Source of the DNA: Bradyrhizobium sp. CB1015
GTDB taxonomy: Bacteria > Pseudomonadota > Alphaproteobacteria > Rhizobiales > Xanthobacteraceae
Reading direction: 5' to 3'
Length of the DNA: 64,000 nucleotides
NCBI RefSeq assembly: GCF_025200925.1
Contig: NZ_CP104174.1
Coordinates: forward strand, 7,881,001 to 7,945,000
The translations under genes and the position numbers were made by a program. The notes under the pieces were generated by a model, which ran no database searches, had not been told where the DNA came from, and worked only from the letters and a program-made list of their open reading frames with translations. Every line of letters starts with the position of its first letter. Position 1 is the first letter of the stretch. Below, in pieces: positions 1 through 8,866 of this stretch.

Positions 1-1143
1 CCAGCTCACCGACCAGTTGGTGATGCCGCCGCCGAGCAGCGCGTCGCGGCTGTCGCCGTTCAGGCTCAGCGTTCCCGACATGGAGCGCTTGTCCTGGAGC
101 TTTCCGATCATGCTGTCGTCGACCAGCGCCTTCCAGGTCACCGCGCCGCCGAGCTGGAGGTTGAGATCGCGCGAGCGAATCAAGCCGTAGTCGAGCCCGC
201 CATTGGCGAAATGAGCAAAGCCGGACAGACCGAGCGCGCGGCCGGTGGCGTCGACGTTGCGATAGGCGAGGTGGCCGTAGCTCGCATTGGCGATGAGGCC
301 ACTCGCGCCGAGCGGCATGCTCGTCGCCAGCGCACCGAATTCCTGGCCCTGTGACACCGCGCCTGAGAGCCGCGTCAGGTCGCCATAGCCGGACACGTCC
401 GTCAGCGTCACCAGCCCGTTGCCCTGCGCCCGGCCGACGCTGGAGCTGCCGAAATTATCGGCCCAGATGCCGCCGCCGAGAATCGGCGCTTGTGCCACGC
501 CGACCACGAGCTTGCTGGTGTTCGGCGCCTCGCCCGGGGCGAGCTTGGCGTGCACGGATACGCCCGGCAGGTCGTTCATGCGCAGGAGCGCGTTCTCCAG
601 ATCCTGCCGCGTCACGCCGTCGGGCTTGATTCGGCCCTCAATGATGGCGCGCAGCAGGTCCTCGCGGACGCGAACGCCCTGGGCGCGATCGAGCGTGATG
701 GTCTTGAGCGCACCTTCGACGATCTCGATCGTGACGATGCCGTTGGTGACGTCCTGCGGTGGCAGCAGCGCGCGCGCCAGCAGCCGGCCCCGGCGCTGGA
801 GCGTTGCGGTCACCTGATCGGCCAGCGCATAGAGGCCCTTGAGGCCAAGCCGCTGCCCGCGCACCGAAGCGACCAATTGCTCGCGCTCCGCAGCGGATAG
901 CAAGTCCACCTTGCCGGTGAAGCGGACCCCCTTCACGGCGATGCGCTCCCCCCGATCCGGAATCGCGGCGGGCGCCTGCTGCGGACGTATCCCGTCGGGG
1001 CCCGGCAATCTTTGCGGCTGCTGGAATTCCTGCTGCCGCTGCATCTCCCGCAGCAGCGATCCCGCATCCTGCGCACCGGCCGGCACCGTAGCGCCTGTCA
1101 ACAGCAGCGCCGCCCAAACCGTCCAGCACCGTCCCATTCCCAT
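1..1143 (-). CDS. ShlB/FhaC/HecB-family two-partner secretion transporter (3' end beyond window)
   Basis: Outer-membrane TpsB protein that would export a partner TpsA exoprotein (haemagglutinin or haemolysin type). I translated the minus strand directly because the frame stays open to the window edge. The start at 1143 gives a signal peptide (hydrophobic WAALLLTGATV, then AGAQD), a Gln-rich linker containing REMQRQQEFQQP, then a POTRA domain beginning near residue 67 with IAVKGVRFTG and VTIEIVEGAL. The start of the barrel follows (GGGIWADNFGSSSVGRAQG, later NASYGHLAYRNV). About 381 residues are visible; the family is usually 550-600, so the C-terminal barrel is missing only because of the window edge. 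A second in-frame ATG lies two codons downstream. No TpsA partner is visible, so the substrate is unknown. Confidence 0.87.
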   Translation of the reverse strand, partial: MGMGRCWTVWAALLLTGATVPAGAQDAGSLLREMQRQQEFQQPQRLPGPDGIRPQQAPAAIPDRGERIAVKGVRFTGKVDLLSAAEREQLVASVRGQRLGLKGLYALADQVTATLQRRGRLLARALLPPQDVTNGIVTIEIVEGALKTITLDRAQGVRVREDLLRAIIEGRIKPDGVTRQDLENALLRMNDLPGVSVHAKLAPGEAPNTSKLVVGVAQAPILGGGIWADNFGSSSVGRAQGNGLVTLTDVSGYGDLTRLSGAVSQGQEFGALATSMPLGASGLIANASYGHLAYRNVDATGRALGLSGFAHFANGGLDYGLIRSRDLNLQLGGAVTWKALVDDSMIGKLQDKRSMSGTLSLNGDSRDALLGGGITNWSVSW

Positions 1144-1386
1144 CCGACAACCCGCTTCGCTTCCACGGGCACGCCTTCAGGCAATTAGGCAACAACATCA
1201 GCGAATTGCATCGCTTCCAGTGTCCCCCGGAAATGGCTTTGGGCGCGCCCGGTATGGGGATGCCACGGGCCTCGTGCGAGCCGCCAGCGAAACTGCGTGG
1301 CCGCGTCGCGATTTCTCATCGCGCGCAAAAGCCCGGCTTCAATTTCACCGAGCGCGCAAACGAGGCGAGCCAGTCCAGCGGGACTC

Positions 1387-2427
1387 TCATGGGGCGATGC
1401 CGGTCATCCACTTCCACCACATCTGCCTCGTGAGCAGTTGCGGGTCCCAGGAGCGGTGATCGCGCGCCAGCGCCCGGAATTCGCGCGGCGTCAGCCCATG
1501 AAGGCGCTGGAAGGCGCGGGTGAAGCTCTGCGGATGCAGGAAGCCGTGCGCCTCCGCGATCTCCGATATGGATTTGTGCCGCTGCGCCGAATCGGCGAGC
1601 GCCATCCGCGCGCGATGCATGCGCTGCTCCTGGATATAGCTCGCGATGCCGCCGGCATTCTCGAACAAATAGGACAGCTTTCGCGGAGAGATGGCGAAAT
1701 GCGCCGCGATGCTCTCCGGCGTCAATCCTGCGTCCAGAACGTGCTCGATGACATGGCGGCAGATCATGTCGAACAGGGCGAGGTGCACGCCGGCTGCAGC
1801 GTCCTCGCGCACCGAGCCGTTGATCACCGCGGCCGCGAGTTCGAGCGTCGGCTTCGCCAGCGCCTCGCCCTCCCGCACGGTCAGCAGAGGCGCCCGGCGC
1901 CACAGCGCCATCAGATGATCCCGGAACATGCCGACCAGCGCGCCGCCGCCGGCGAAGATACGCATGTTCTGCTCGTCCGGTGCGCTCAACAGCGGCTCGA
2001 GCAGCGGACGCGGCACGAAGAGGTGGATGCTGGCATAGTCCGGCGTCTCGGTCATCTGCGGCTGCGCGCAATCGAACGTCATGAAATCGCCGGCTGCACT
2101 GGTCGCGGTCTGCTCGCCGAACCGCGGGCGGCAGCCCCCGTCGACGTAGAACTGCAGGACATAATGGCTGACGCCGTCGCGGCCGATCTGGTAGCGCGAG
2201 CGATCGAACGACTGCGCCTGTGTCTTCGCCGTGCCCAGCACGAGTGGGCCGAGCTGATAATATTCGACCCTGGCATGGAAGCGCTCGGGGTCCTTGAGCC
2301 GCGTCTGGCCGAGAAGGCCGACCTGCTCGTGCCAGATCGCCAAAGCCTGCTTGTGCGGGGTGCCCTGCGTATCGAGAACGAAATGAGGAAGCGGCGATTG
2401 CGCCGCTGCGTCTTCTACCCCATGCAC
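1387..2427 (-). CDS. AraC-family transcriptional regulator
   Basis: DNA-binding regulator of 346 aa. The N-terminal two thirds look like the AraC-binding-like sensor domain (residues ~40-210: YYQLGPLVLGTAKT, FDRSRYQIGRDGVSHY, GDFMTFDCAQPQMTE). The last ~100 residues form the double helix-turn-helix (AHFAISPRKLSYLFENAGG, then SISEIAEAHGFLHPQSF followed by TRAFQRLHGLTPREFRAL), which is the AraC/XylS signature. The start is GTG with an AAGGGG Shine-Dalgarno about 8 nt upstream; an ATG just downstream is out of frame. It is transcribed toward the ShlB gene but separated by about 240 bp. Its target and inducer cannot be read from the sequence. Confidence 0.9.
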   Translation of the reverse strand: MHGVEDAAAQSPLPHFVLDTQGTPHKQALAIWHEQVGLLGQTRLKDPERFHARVEYYQLGPLVLGTAKTQAQSFDRSRYQIGRDGVSHYVLQFYVDGGCRPRFGEQTATSAAGDFMTFDCAQPQMTETPDYASIHLFVPRPLLEPLLSAPDEQNMRIFAGGGALVGMFRDHLMALWRRAPLLTVREGEALAKPTLELAAAVINGSVREDAAAGVHLALFDMICRHVIEHVLDAGLTPESIAAHFAISPRKLSYLFENAGGIASYIQEQRMHRARMALADSAQRHKSISEIAEAHGFLHPQSFTRAFQRLHGLTPREFRALARDHRSWDPQLLTRQMWWKWMTGIAP

Positions 2428-2764
2428 TGGCTTGACCCCTTACCGCTTGCGAACAGCGCCAGAATACCTAGTTCGCTTGCGCGTGGATTGCCAGACGCTC
2501 AACTGGGCAGCCGGTGCGGAAAGGATTCTTGGAGCTTTCCCGAAAGAATGACTCAAATTGTAGTCTGGCCTCTGCGCCTTGCACCCTGATCTCTGATCGT
2601 GCGCCCGCATGGCGAGCAATCGTGCGCAGTGGTCCCGAAAGGATTACGCGCAACATCGTCTGGAGCGCCGCGGCCGGATCTCGATCTCGCCCGCCGGCTA
2701 CGTCGTCCGTCGGAGGCCACCCTGTTCGACCAAATCACGGAGCGACGCATCGGAGCCCCAAGCA

Positions 2765-2793
2765 AAAACGGCCCGCGTTGCGCGGGCCGTTTT
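2765..2793 (-). terminator. Perfect 13-bp hairpin, probable terminator
   Basis: Arms 2765-2777 and 2781-2793 are perfectly complementary (core cggcccgcg) around a TTG loop, with AAAA/TTTT ends, so it could terminate in either direction. Read on the minus strand it lies about 25 bp beyond the tRNA-fMet 3'-end copy at 2819-2830. That is the position expected of the original tRNA terminator if that copy marks an old tRNA end. Confidence 0.7.
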
Positions 2794-2818
2794 CACATCG
2801 GATCCGGTCAATCCGAAT

Positions 2819-2830
2819 TTGGTTGCGGGG
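2819..2830 (-). repeat. Copy of tRNA-fMet 3' end (candidate attachment site)
   Basis: ttggttgcgggg is identical to 5644-5655, which is the last 11 nt of the tRNA-fMet gene (acceptor strand plus encoded CCA) with one further base. The two copies are in direct orientation and enclose four genes. No other part of a tRNA is present here, so it is a fragment and not a second tRNA. The repeat is short, so chance has to be excluded. Confidence 0.45.
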
Positions 2831-2928
2831 CCCCGCAGCAGACGGCCCCCTGGAATTTCACCGATCGCAATTACCTTGTTTTTGTAAGGCCTTGGAAAAA
2901 GGCGTGCCTTAGCATATTCGCGCCGGAC

Positions 2929-3318
2929 TTAGCGGTGGTGAGCTGCTTCATCGTGTCGTGCCCGATAACTTTCGATTTCGCTCATGTGATCCACCACCCA
3001 GGTCGCCAGCTGCATCAACGGTACGGCAAGCGATTTCCCCAGATCAGTAAGGCTGTACTCGACTTGAGGCGGGACGCTCGGATGAACTTTCCGCGTCACC
3101 ATCCCGTCGCGCTCTAACGCCTTGAGCGTACGGGTGAGCATCTGCTGCGAAATCCCGCCTATCAAACGCTTCAACTCGTTAAAGCGGCGGGGCTGCTCGA
3201 CTAGCACAGTGATGGCGAGAATGGTCCACTTGTCGCCCATGCGGCCAAGGACCTCTTTGACTGGCCCGCAGCCGGGATACGTTCCGGGCTGGAGTGGAAT
3301 GGGGTCGGTCATACGCAT
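2929..3318 (-). CDS. HxlR-family winged-helix regulator
   Basis: About 129-aa MarR-like single-domain regulator. Family hallmarks are PGCGPVKEVLGRMGDKWTIL at the N-terminus, RFNELKRLIGGISQQMLTRTLKALERDGMV through the recognition helix (seen in pieces), and YSLTDLGKSLAVPLMQLATW near the end. HxlR proteins often repress a divergent oxidoreductase and respond to electrophiles or redox stress. That fits the divergent NAD(P)-binding/azoreductase genes starting at 3503. ATG at 3318 is preferred; an in-frame TTG lies 15 nt upstream and another ATG two codons downstream. The canonical Cys next to the N-terminal helix is present in GCGPV. Confidence 0.9.
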   Translation of the reverse strand: MRMTDPIPLQPGTYPGCGPVKEVLGRMGDKWTILAITVLVEQPRRFNELKRLIGGISQQMLTRTLKALERDGMVTRKVHPSVPPQVEYSLTDLGKSLAVPLMQLATWVVDHMSEIESYRARHDEAAHHR

Positions 3319-3346
3319 GTGACTAGGCCTCAAAAATCTACGTTCT

Positions 3347-3359
3347 TGTCTATCGGACA
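3347..3359. promoter_or_regulatory. Weak candidate HxlR operator
   Basis: tgtc-tatcg-gaca is a short inverted repeat in the 184-bp divergent promoter region between the HxlR gene and the redox genes. Position makes it a reasonable operator candidate, but arms of 4 bp are expected often by chance. Confidence 0.22.
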
Positions 3360-3502
3360 GTCTACTCCAATCATCTAATCAGCAAAACATACCAACAAAG
3401 GGATGCATGTATGGCTGGCAAAAATGACGCTTTCCAACCTTGGCACCAGCACGGCTATCGGTGCGGCTCTGCCTCGCAGCAATGATTTCGCGAGGAAGAG
3501 CA

Positions 3503-4144
3503 ATGAAAATTTCGCTATTCGGCGCAACCGGTCCGACCGGACGGCACCTCATCGAGGAGGCGCTCAGGCAGGGCTACAGCCTGTCGGTCTATACGCGCGA
3601 TGCCAGCAAACTGAAGGACTACCAAGGGAAAATCGAAATCGTCGTCGGCGACCTGACGAACGTGAAGGCGATGGCCGAGTGCATCCGTGGTTCTACGGCG
3701 GTCATCAGCGCCCTTGGACCCAACAGCCTCAAGATCAAGGGCGACCGGCCGATCATGCACGGTGTCAGCAACATCGTCTCGGTCATGAAGAAGCTGGGTG
3801 TTCATCGCCTCATTCAAATTTCCACGGCGAGTTATCGCGATCCTAAAGATAGCTTCGACCTCAAGGCCCATTCGTTTTTGATGCTGTTCAAGCTGATTGC
3901 GCGCAAGGGCGTGGACGACATCAGAGCAACCGCCGAATTGGTTCGGGATTCAGGGCTGGACTGGACGCTGGTGAGGATTCCGAACCTCAAGGATGGCCCG
4001 GCCAACGGGACCGTCGACGTCGGCTGGTACGGAAAATCCAAGCTCAGCACGAAACTGTCGAGAGGAAATCTCGCGAAGTTCCTCGTCGAGCAGGTTTCAA
4101 ACATGGAGTTCGTTCGCGCGGCTCCTGCAATCGCCAATCACTAA
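3503..4144 (+). CDS. NAD(P)-binding NmrA/SDR-a-type protein
   Basis: 213-aa cytoplasmic Rossmann protein of the atypical SDR (NmrA / NAD(P)H-binding, PF13460) group. The N-terminal [16 protein letters not shown] is the GxxGxxG dinucleotide site. It is followed by [25 protein letters not shown] and a [17 protein letters not shown] segment typical of the family. ATG at 3503 follows a gaggaag site; a longer ORF upstream lacks family homology. It is the first gene of a likely three-gene operon with azoR (16-bp gap) and the DsbA-like gene, divergent from the HxlR regulator. Substrate unknown; such proteins act as flavin or quinone reductases or redox sensors. Confidence 0.85.
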   Translation: MKISLFGATGPTGRHLIEEALRQGYSLSVYTRDASKLKDYQGKIEIVVGDLTNVKAMAECIRGSTAVISALGPNSLKIKGDRPIMHGVSNIVSVMKKLGVHRLIQISTASYRDPKDSFDLKAHSFLMLFKLIARKGVDDIRATAELVRDSGLDWTLVRIPNLKDGPANGTVDVGWYGKSKLSTKLSRGNLAKFLVEQVSNMEFVRAAPAIANH

Positions 4145-4160
4145 GAAACCAGGAGCAAGC

Positions 4161-4778
4161 ATGAGCAACATCCTCCTCATCACTTCGAGCCCACGCAGTG
4201 CCGAAGGCCTGTCCAGCCGTTTCGCGGCTGAGATCGCCGAAAGGCTTAAGGCCCATTCGGGAGCCACGCTGACTACACGCGATCTTTCGGCGGAGCCGCT
4301 GCCGCATATCACACCGGCCTACATTAATGGCCGCATAGCGTCGCCGGAAGCACGTACGCCGGAACAGGCGCAGGCCGTCGGGCTCGCCGAAGCGCTGGTC
4401 AATGAGATAAAGGCCGCCGACACAATCGTCATCGGTTCGGGCATGATCAATTTCGGTCCGTCCTCGCAACTCAAGGCATGGATCGATCACATCACATGGC
4501 CGGGCGTCACGTTCAAATACGACGAGAACGGCCCAAAGGGTCTGTTGTCCGGCAAGAAGGTCTATCTCGTCGTGGCGAGCGGCGGCGTTTTCTCTAAAGG
4601 ACGATACGCGTCGTTCGACTTCCAGACCAACTACCTTCTCCATCTGCTGCGCTTCATCGGGTTGACCGATATCGAGCTGATCCGTGTCGAGGGGACCGCT
4701 TACGGCCCTGACGCCGTGAAGGCGGCTATAGTCTCGGCTGAAGCGCAGATCCGCACTGCGCTCGAAGGCGCCGCTTGA
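4161..4778 (+). CDS. azoR: FMN-dependent NADH-azoreductase
   Basis: 205-aa flavodoxin-fold enzyme (AzoR/AcpD family), which reduces quinones and azo bonds with NADH through bound FMN. Visible features: [20 protein letters not shown] at the N-terminus (phosphate-binding loop), [33 protein letters not shown] in the FMN-binding region, [21 protein letters not shown], and a C-terminal [16 protein letters not shown] segment. Length matches the family (~200). A strong aggag site precedes ATG 4161. It sits in the middle of the HxlR-linked redox operon, which agrees with a quinone/electrophile detoxification role. Confidence 0.92.
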   Translation: MSNILLITSSPRSAEGLSSRFAAEIAERLKAHSGATLTTRDLSAEPLPHITPAYINGRIASPEARTPEQAQAVGLAEALVNEIKAADTIVIGSGMINFGPSSQLKAWIDHITWPGVTFKYDENGPKGLLSGKKVYLVVASGGVFSKGRYASFDFQTNYLLHLLRFIGLTDIELIRVEGTAYGPDAVKAAIVSAEAQIRTALEGAA

Positions 4779-4818
4779 GTGCTTGCGAGTGAGAAACTTC
4801 GTTCAAAGGCTTCCCGTC

Positions 4819-5475
4819 ATGACTGAAACCTTGATCATTGACCTCTATACGGAGATCACTCGCCCCTGGTGCCTGGTCGGGCAATTCCGGCTTGATAAGG
4901 TTCTGGCCGAGCGCTTCCCCCATCTTGCCGTGAAAATCCACCATCATCCCGTCCTGCTGCTCGCCGGGGTGCCTGCCACAGGTCTCTACATTCCCGATCT
5001 GCTTCGCTCGCGCTACGGCATAACCGATCCGAAGGTGGCGTTTGCACGGCCCGAAGGCGAAGCGCGAGTCTCGGGGCTGGAATTCGATCTCAACCGCCAG
5101 CTTTGGGCGTATGCCACGCAGCCTGCCCACGCCCTCATCCTTGCCGCCAGCGAACGTGGCACGCAGCATCGGCTCGCGGTGGCGATCACCGAAGCTTACT
5201 TCCTGGGCGCAAAGAACATCGGTGATGCAGATGTGCTCGCCGGTATTGCTGCAGACTATGGGTTCGAGCGTGCGGAAGCACACGCAATCGCCCTCGATCC
5301 CATCCAGCACAAGCGCGTGGAGCAGGAAGCAGTCCGATCTGCGGCAGCAGGCGTCCGCTCAGTGCCCCATTTCATCTTTGGTGGACGCAACGCAATCAGC
5401 GGTGGCCGCAGCGAAGACGAGATCGCTCTGCACATCCAAGAAGCCGCGCGCGCTCAGGTGAACCAGCATCTTTAG
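4819..5475 (+). CDS. DsbA/FrnE-like thioredoxin-fold protein
   Basis: 218-aa protein of the DSBA-oxidoreductase / 2-hydroxychromene-2-carboxylate isomerase superfamily. It begins LIIDLYTEITRPWCLVGQFR, where family members normally carry CPWC. The first Cys is replaced by Arg, leaving RPWC, so dithiol chemistry of the normal kind is not possible. Later AHALILAASERGTQHRLAVA and SVPHFIFGGRNAISGGRS (cis-Pro region VPHF) support the fold. No signal peptide is seen, so it is probably cytoplasmic like FrnE. ATG 4819 is preferred over an upstream TTG at 4783. Last gene of the HxlR-linked group, 40 bp after azoR. Confidence 0.82.
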   Translation: MTETLIIDLYTEITRPWCLVGQFRLDKVLAERFPHLAVKIHHHPVLLLAGVPATGLYIPDLLRSRYGITDPKVAFARPEGEARVSGLEFDLNRQLWAYATQPAHALILAASERGTQHRLAVAITEAYFLGAKNIGDADVLAGIAADYGFERAEAHAIALDPIQHKRVEQEAVRSAAAGVRSVPHFIFGGRNAISGGRSEDEIALHIQEAARAQVNQHL

Positions 5476-5602
5476 GAAGATTCCCCGCATGACCGCCTGA
5501 CGTTCAATGTCATCCCCGACAGACGGCCATTACGGTGACATTGCACGCAATAGCACCAATCAAATTTATCTGGTCGCGGGTTCAAAAAGTGCCAGAGATA
5601 AA

Positions 5603-5635
5603 AAGCCCCTGAAATCTTCACGATTTCAGGGGCTT
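5603..5635 (-). terminator. Rho-independent terminator of tRNA-fMet
   Basis: Perfect 14-bp stem (5603-5616 with 5622-5635, arm aagcccctgaaatc) and a 5-nt loop. On the minus strand it is followed by TTTTATCTCT. It lies 9 bp beyond the tRNA CCA end and also faces the end of the DsbA-like gene on the plus strand. Confidence 0.85.
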
Positions 5636-5644
5636 AAGTTTACT

Positions 5645-5721
<77 letters not shown>

Positions 5722-6128
5722 TTAAACCTTTGCGCGCCTTCTTTTAAATCCTGGGGACGGTCGGTTGAGGCCGGCGCTGGCCGCGCTGGCTTGCCGCTCC
5801 CGTCCCGAAGGCTTCCTTGGAAGGCGACCCCAGGGGCAATGCCCGTCGGGTGCGGGGGGTATGTATCAAGGCGGGCTGCCTTTGGAAAGGGCTGCGGGAA
5901 CGTTTTTTTCGACTTTGTGACAGGGGAATTTCCCGCCGTTCCGCGCGCTCTTGCCAGAAGTTCCACAAAGGGCCAGCTTGCGGCAACAAGATTAAGGCTG
6001 AAACGCCGCAGTGTCATTCCGGGGCGCGAAGCGAACTCTGGTGCGCAATTGCGCACCAGAGAATCTCGAGATTCCGGGTTCGATGCTCCGCATCGCCCCG
6101 GAATGACGGTGAACGGGGGGAAACAACA
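5722..6128. other. 407-bp intergenic stretch
   Basis: Lies between tRNA-fMet and the GMC oxidoreductase. The left part should hold the tRNA promoter on the minus strand. The right part holds a palindromic repeat (6013-6107). ORFs crossing it in either direction are low-complexity read-throughs without family content. Confidence 0.6.
6013..6107. repeat. Palindromic intergenic repeat, family A
   Basis: Ends gtcattccggggcg and cgccccggaatgac are inverted. The interior has nested palindromes tggtgcgcaattgcgcacca and tctcgaga. The same family recurs at 10421, 23475, 47456, 50085 and 60276. Confidence 0.85.
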
Positions 6129-7721
6129 TTGACCGATACATTCGATTTCGTCGTCGTGGGCGCGGGCTCGGGCGGCTGCACCGTTGCGGGGCGGCTGTCG
6201 GAGGATGCGCCGACATCCGTCGCGCTGCTCGATGCGGGCGGACGGAACGACACCTGGCGGATCACCACGCCATTCGGGCTCGCGTTGCCCTACGCCGCGG
6301 CCAACTGGGCCTTCGATACCGTGCCGCAGAAGGGATTGAACGGCCGCATCGGCTATCAGCCGCGCGGCAAGGGCCTCGGCGGGTCCTCGGCGATCAATGC
6401 CATGGTCTACATCCGCGGCCACAAATGGGATTACGACCACTGGGCCGCGCTCGGCAATCCCGGCTGGTCGTATGCCGACGTGCTGCCCTACTTCAAGGCT
6501 TCCGAGAACAACGCCGATTTCGACGGCGAATATCACGGCAAGGGCGGCCCGCTGCATGTCAACAGGCTGCGCTCGGACAATCCGATCCATGACGTCTTCC
6601 ATCAGGCCGCGCGCGAGGCGCAGTTCCGCATCCGCGAGGACTTCAATGCCGAGGACCATGAAGGGCTCGGCAGCTACCAGGTGACCCAGCGCCACGGCGA
6701 GCGCTGGAGCGCGGCGCGCGCTTATGTAGCCCCCCACATAGACAAGCAGCCGAATCTGCGGGTCGAGACGGCGGCGCAAGCAACGAAAATCCTGTTCGAA
6801 GGTGGGCGCGCGGTCGGCATCGAATATGTGCAGGGCAGGCAAAAGAAGCAGCTGCGCGCCCGCCGCGAGGTGATCCTCGCCGCCGGCGCCTTCCAGTCAC
6901 CGCAGCTCTTGATGCTGTCGGGCATCGGCGACGGCGATGCGCTTGCCGCATACGGCATCGGCGTCGTCCGTCACCTGCCCGGCGTCGGGCGCAATCTGCA
7001 GGACCATCCCGATTTCGTGTTCGTCTACGCCTCCGATTATCCGCACTTCGTCCACGCCTCGATCAGTCGGCTGCCCTCCCTGCTGCGCGGCATCCAGCGA
7101 TATCGGCGCGAACGGCGCGGCATGATGACCACCAATTTCGCCGAGTGCGGCGGCTTTCTGAAAACCCGCCCCGATCTCGACGTGCCTGATATCCAGCTCC
7201 ACTTCGTCATCGCGATGCTCGACGACCACGGCCGCAAGAAGCACAAGGAGGCGGGCTTCTCATGCCATTTCTGTCTGCTCAGACCAAAGAGCCGCGGCAG
7301 CATTTGGCTGAAAAGCGCCGATCCGCTTGCAGCACCGATGATCGACCCGAACTTCCTGGGCGAGGCGGAAGATCTCGAGGCGATGGTGGCCGGCTTCAAG
7401 ACGACGCGGCGGCTGATGGAGACGCCTGCGCTACGGGCGTTACAGAAGAAGGACATGTTCACATCCGACGTGAGAACGGACGACGACATCCGCGCCATTC
7501 TGCGCGCCCGCGTCGACACCGTCTATCACCCCGTCGGCACCTGCAAGATGGGCATTGACGCGATGGCCGTGGTCGATCCGGCGTTGAAGGTGCATGGCGT
7601 GGGAGGATTGCGCGTCGTCGACGCCTCGATCATGCCGACGCTGATCGGCGGCAACACCAATGCGCCGACCATCATGATCGGGGAGAAGGCGGCGGATATG
7701 ATCCGGGGAGAGATGCGGTAA
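6129..7721 (+). CDS. GMC-family FAD-dependent oxidoreductase (choline/alcohol dehydrogenase-like)
   Basis: 530-aa flavoenzyme oxidising an alcohol substrate. FAD site VVVGAGSGGCTVAGRL at the N-terminus; GMC signature GKGLGGSSAINAMVYIRGH; second signature GAFQSPQLLMLSGIG; C-terminal catalytic region VYHPVGTCKMG with the conserved His, and GNTNAPTIMIGEKAAD with the His/Asn partner. Length agrees with choline dehydrogenase-type members. The start is TTG at 6129 after a gggggaaa site; no in-frame ATG or GTG is nearer the FAD motif. No signal peptide, so cytoplasmic or membrane-associated. It is a single gene convergent with the SDR at 7834; substrate not assignable. Confidence 0.92.
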   Translation: MTDTFDFVVVGAGSGGCTVAGRLSEDAPTSVALLDAGGRNDTWRITTPFGLALPYAAANWAFDTVPQKGLNGRIGYQPRGKGLGGSSAINAMVYIRGHKWDYDHWAALGNPGWSYADVLPYFKASENNADFDGEYHGKGGPLHVNRLRSDNPIHDVFHQAAREAQFRIREDFNAEDHEGLGSYQVTQRHGERWSAARAYVAPHIDKQPNLRVETAAQATKILFEGGRAVGIEYVQGRQKKQLRARREVILAAGAFQSPQLLMLSGIGDGDALAAYGIGVVRHLPGVGRNLQDHPDFVFVYASDYPHFVHASISRLPSLLRGIQRYRRERRGMMTTNFAECGGFLKTRPDLDVPDIQLHFVIAMLDDHGRKKHKEAGFSCHFCLLRPKSRGSIWLKSADPLAAPMIDPNFLGEAEDLEAMVAGFKTTRRLMETPALRALQKKDMFTSDVRTDDDIRAILRARVDTVYHPVGTCKMGIDAMAVVDPALKVHGVGGLRVVDASIMPTLIGGNTNAPTIMIGEKAADMIRGEMR

Positions 7722-7728
7722 TTCTTCC

Positions 7729-7806
7729 GTCATTGCGAGCGCAGCGAAGCAATCCAGGGTCTTTCCGCGGAGGGATTCTGGATTGCTTCGCTGCGCTCGC
7801 AATGAC
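7729..7806. repeat. Palindromic intergenic repeat, family B
   Basis: gtcattgcgagcgcagcgaa is inverted at the right end (ttcgctgcgctcgcaatgac), with ggattgct inside. It lies between convergent genes, so it may act as a bidirectional transcription stop. A second copy is at 32919-32997. Confidence 0.85.
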
Positions 7807-7833
7807 GGCGTGGATAGAGCAGTGCGTGTCGGC

Positions 7834-8595
7834 TCAATTCAGCAGGAACCCGCCGTCCACGGTCACCACGCTCCCCGTCATGTACCGCGACGCATTCGAC
7901 GCCAGCAGCAGAATCGCGCCGTCGAGATCGGACTCGGCGCCGACGCGGCGTTGCGGGATGCGTTTGGCGAGGCGCTCGCCTGATGGCGTCGACCAGAAGG
8001 CGTGGTTCATCTCCGTATCGATATAGCCGGGCGCGAGTGCGTTGATGCGGATATTCTGGCCCGCGAGCTCAAGTGCCATCGCTCTCGTCGCCTGGATGAT
8101 GCCGGCCTTGGAGATCGCGTAAGGCGAGAGCGCCTTCAAGACACCGGTGCCGAGCACGGAGGCGATGTTGACGATGTTGCCCGGCTGCTTGCGCGCGATC
8201 ATGCGCCGCGCCACTTCGGTCGCGAGGAAATAGGCGCCCTTGAGATTGGCGCCGATCACCGCGTCCCAATCGGCCTCGGTCTGCTCGGTCGCGAGCTTCT
8301 CGATGGCGATGCCGGCATTGTTGATCAGCACGGTGACGGGCCCGAGCGCGGCTTCGGCGGCATCGACCGCCCTGGCGATCGAGGCGGTATCGGTGACGTC
8401 GAGCGCGACCGCAGCGGCGCGGCCGCCCTTGCCGCGGATTTCCTCTTCCAGGCTCTTCAACTTGTCTGTCTGCCGCGCCGCCAGCGCGACGGCCGCACCA
8501 TGCGCCGCCAGCACCCGGGCAAATTGCCGGCCCAGTCCCTGGCTCGCACCCGTGACGAGGATGGTTTCTTGGCTGACATCGAACAGGTCTGACAT
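7834..8595 (-). CDS. SDR-family NAD(P)-dependent oxidoreductase
   Basis: 253-aa classical short-chain dehydrogenase. Cofactor site TGASQGLGRQFARVLA; NNAGIAIEKLA; catalytic Ser in NIASVLGTGVLK; YAISK as the active-site YxxxK; C-terminal GSVVTVDGGFLLN. All catalytic residues are present. ATG 8595 has a strong agagga site, whereas the longer ORF adds 14 residues without homology. It ends convergently against the GMC gene and is divergent from the next SDR at 8867. The glucose/3-oxoacyl reductase-like sequence does not define a substrate. Confidence 0.93.
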   Translation of the reverse strand: MSDLFDVSQETILVTGASQGLGRQFARVLAAHGAAVALAARQTDKLKSLEEEIRGKGGRAAAVALDVTDTASIARAVDAAEAALGPVTVLINNAGIAIEKLATEQTEADWDAVIGANLKGAYFLATEVARRMIARKQPGNIVNIASVLGTGVLKALSPYAISKAGIIQATRAMALELAGQNIRINALAPGYIDTEMNHAFWSTPSGERLAKRIPQRRVGAESDLDGAILLLASNASRYMTGSVVTVDGGFLLN

Positions 8596-8866
8596 GACGC
8601 ATCCTCTGCGCGGTTCTCTGAGCTTTGGAGCCACCAATACAGACGATTTGGACGGTCTGAAACCGGAATGATCGGCTCAGCGTTCATTCGTTTCGCCGGG
8701 TCGGGGATGCGCGTGCCGGCGCTGCCGCCGGAAGCCTCCGCCGCGATTTGCATCGCCAGAGCACGCGCCATGCATTTTGGTGCGAGCCCGTCCCTTATCA
8801 GCGGCGTCGCAGTTGGCTAGAGTGCGGCCCGTCCAAAACCTGCCTGATAGTTACGGGAGTGAAACA

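Larger units (their letters stand above)
2428..2928. other. 500-bp intergenic stretch
   Basis: No coding sequence I can support. Several short overlapping ORFs exist on both strands, but none has a ribosome-binding site plus recognisable protein content. The right half contains a perfect hairpin (2765-2793) and a 12-bp copy of the 3' end of tRNA-fMet (2819-2830). The copy is immediately followed by a 14-bp palindrome tgcggggccccgca at 2824-2837. Confidence 0.6.

Noticed and set aside
2819..2845. A second tRNA gene at 2819
   Set aside because: Only the last 11 nt of the 3' end are present; no anticodon or T arm follows, so it is a fragment only.
2553..3117. Overlapping short ORFs left of the HxlR gene
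   Set aside because: No ribosome-binding site or family resemblance; they overlap a hairpin and the tRNA 3'-end copy.
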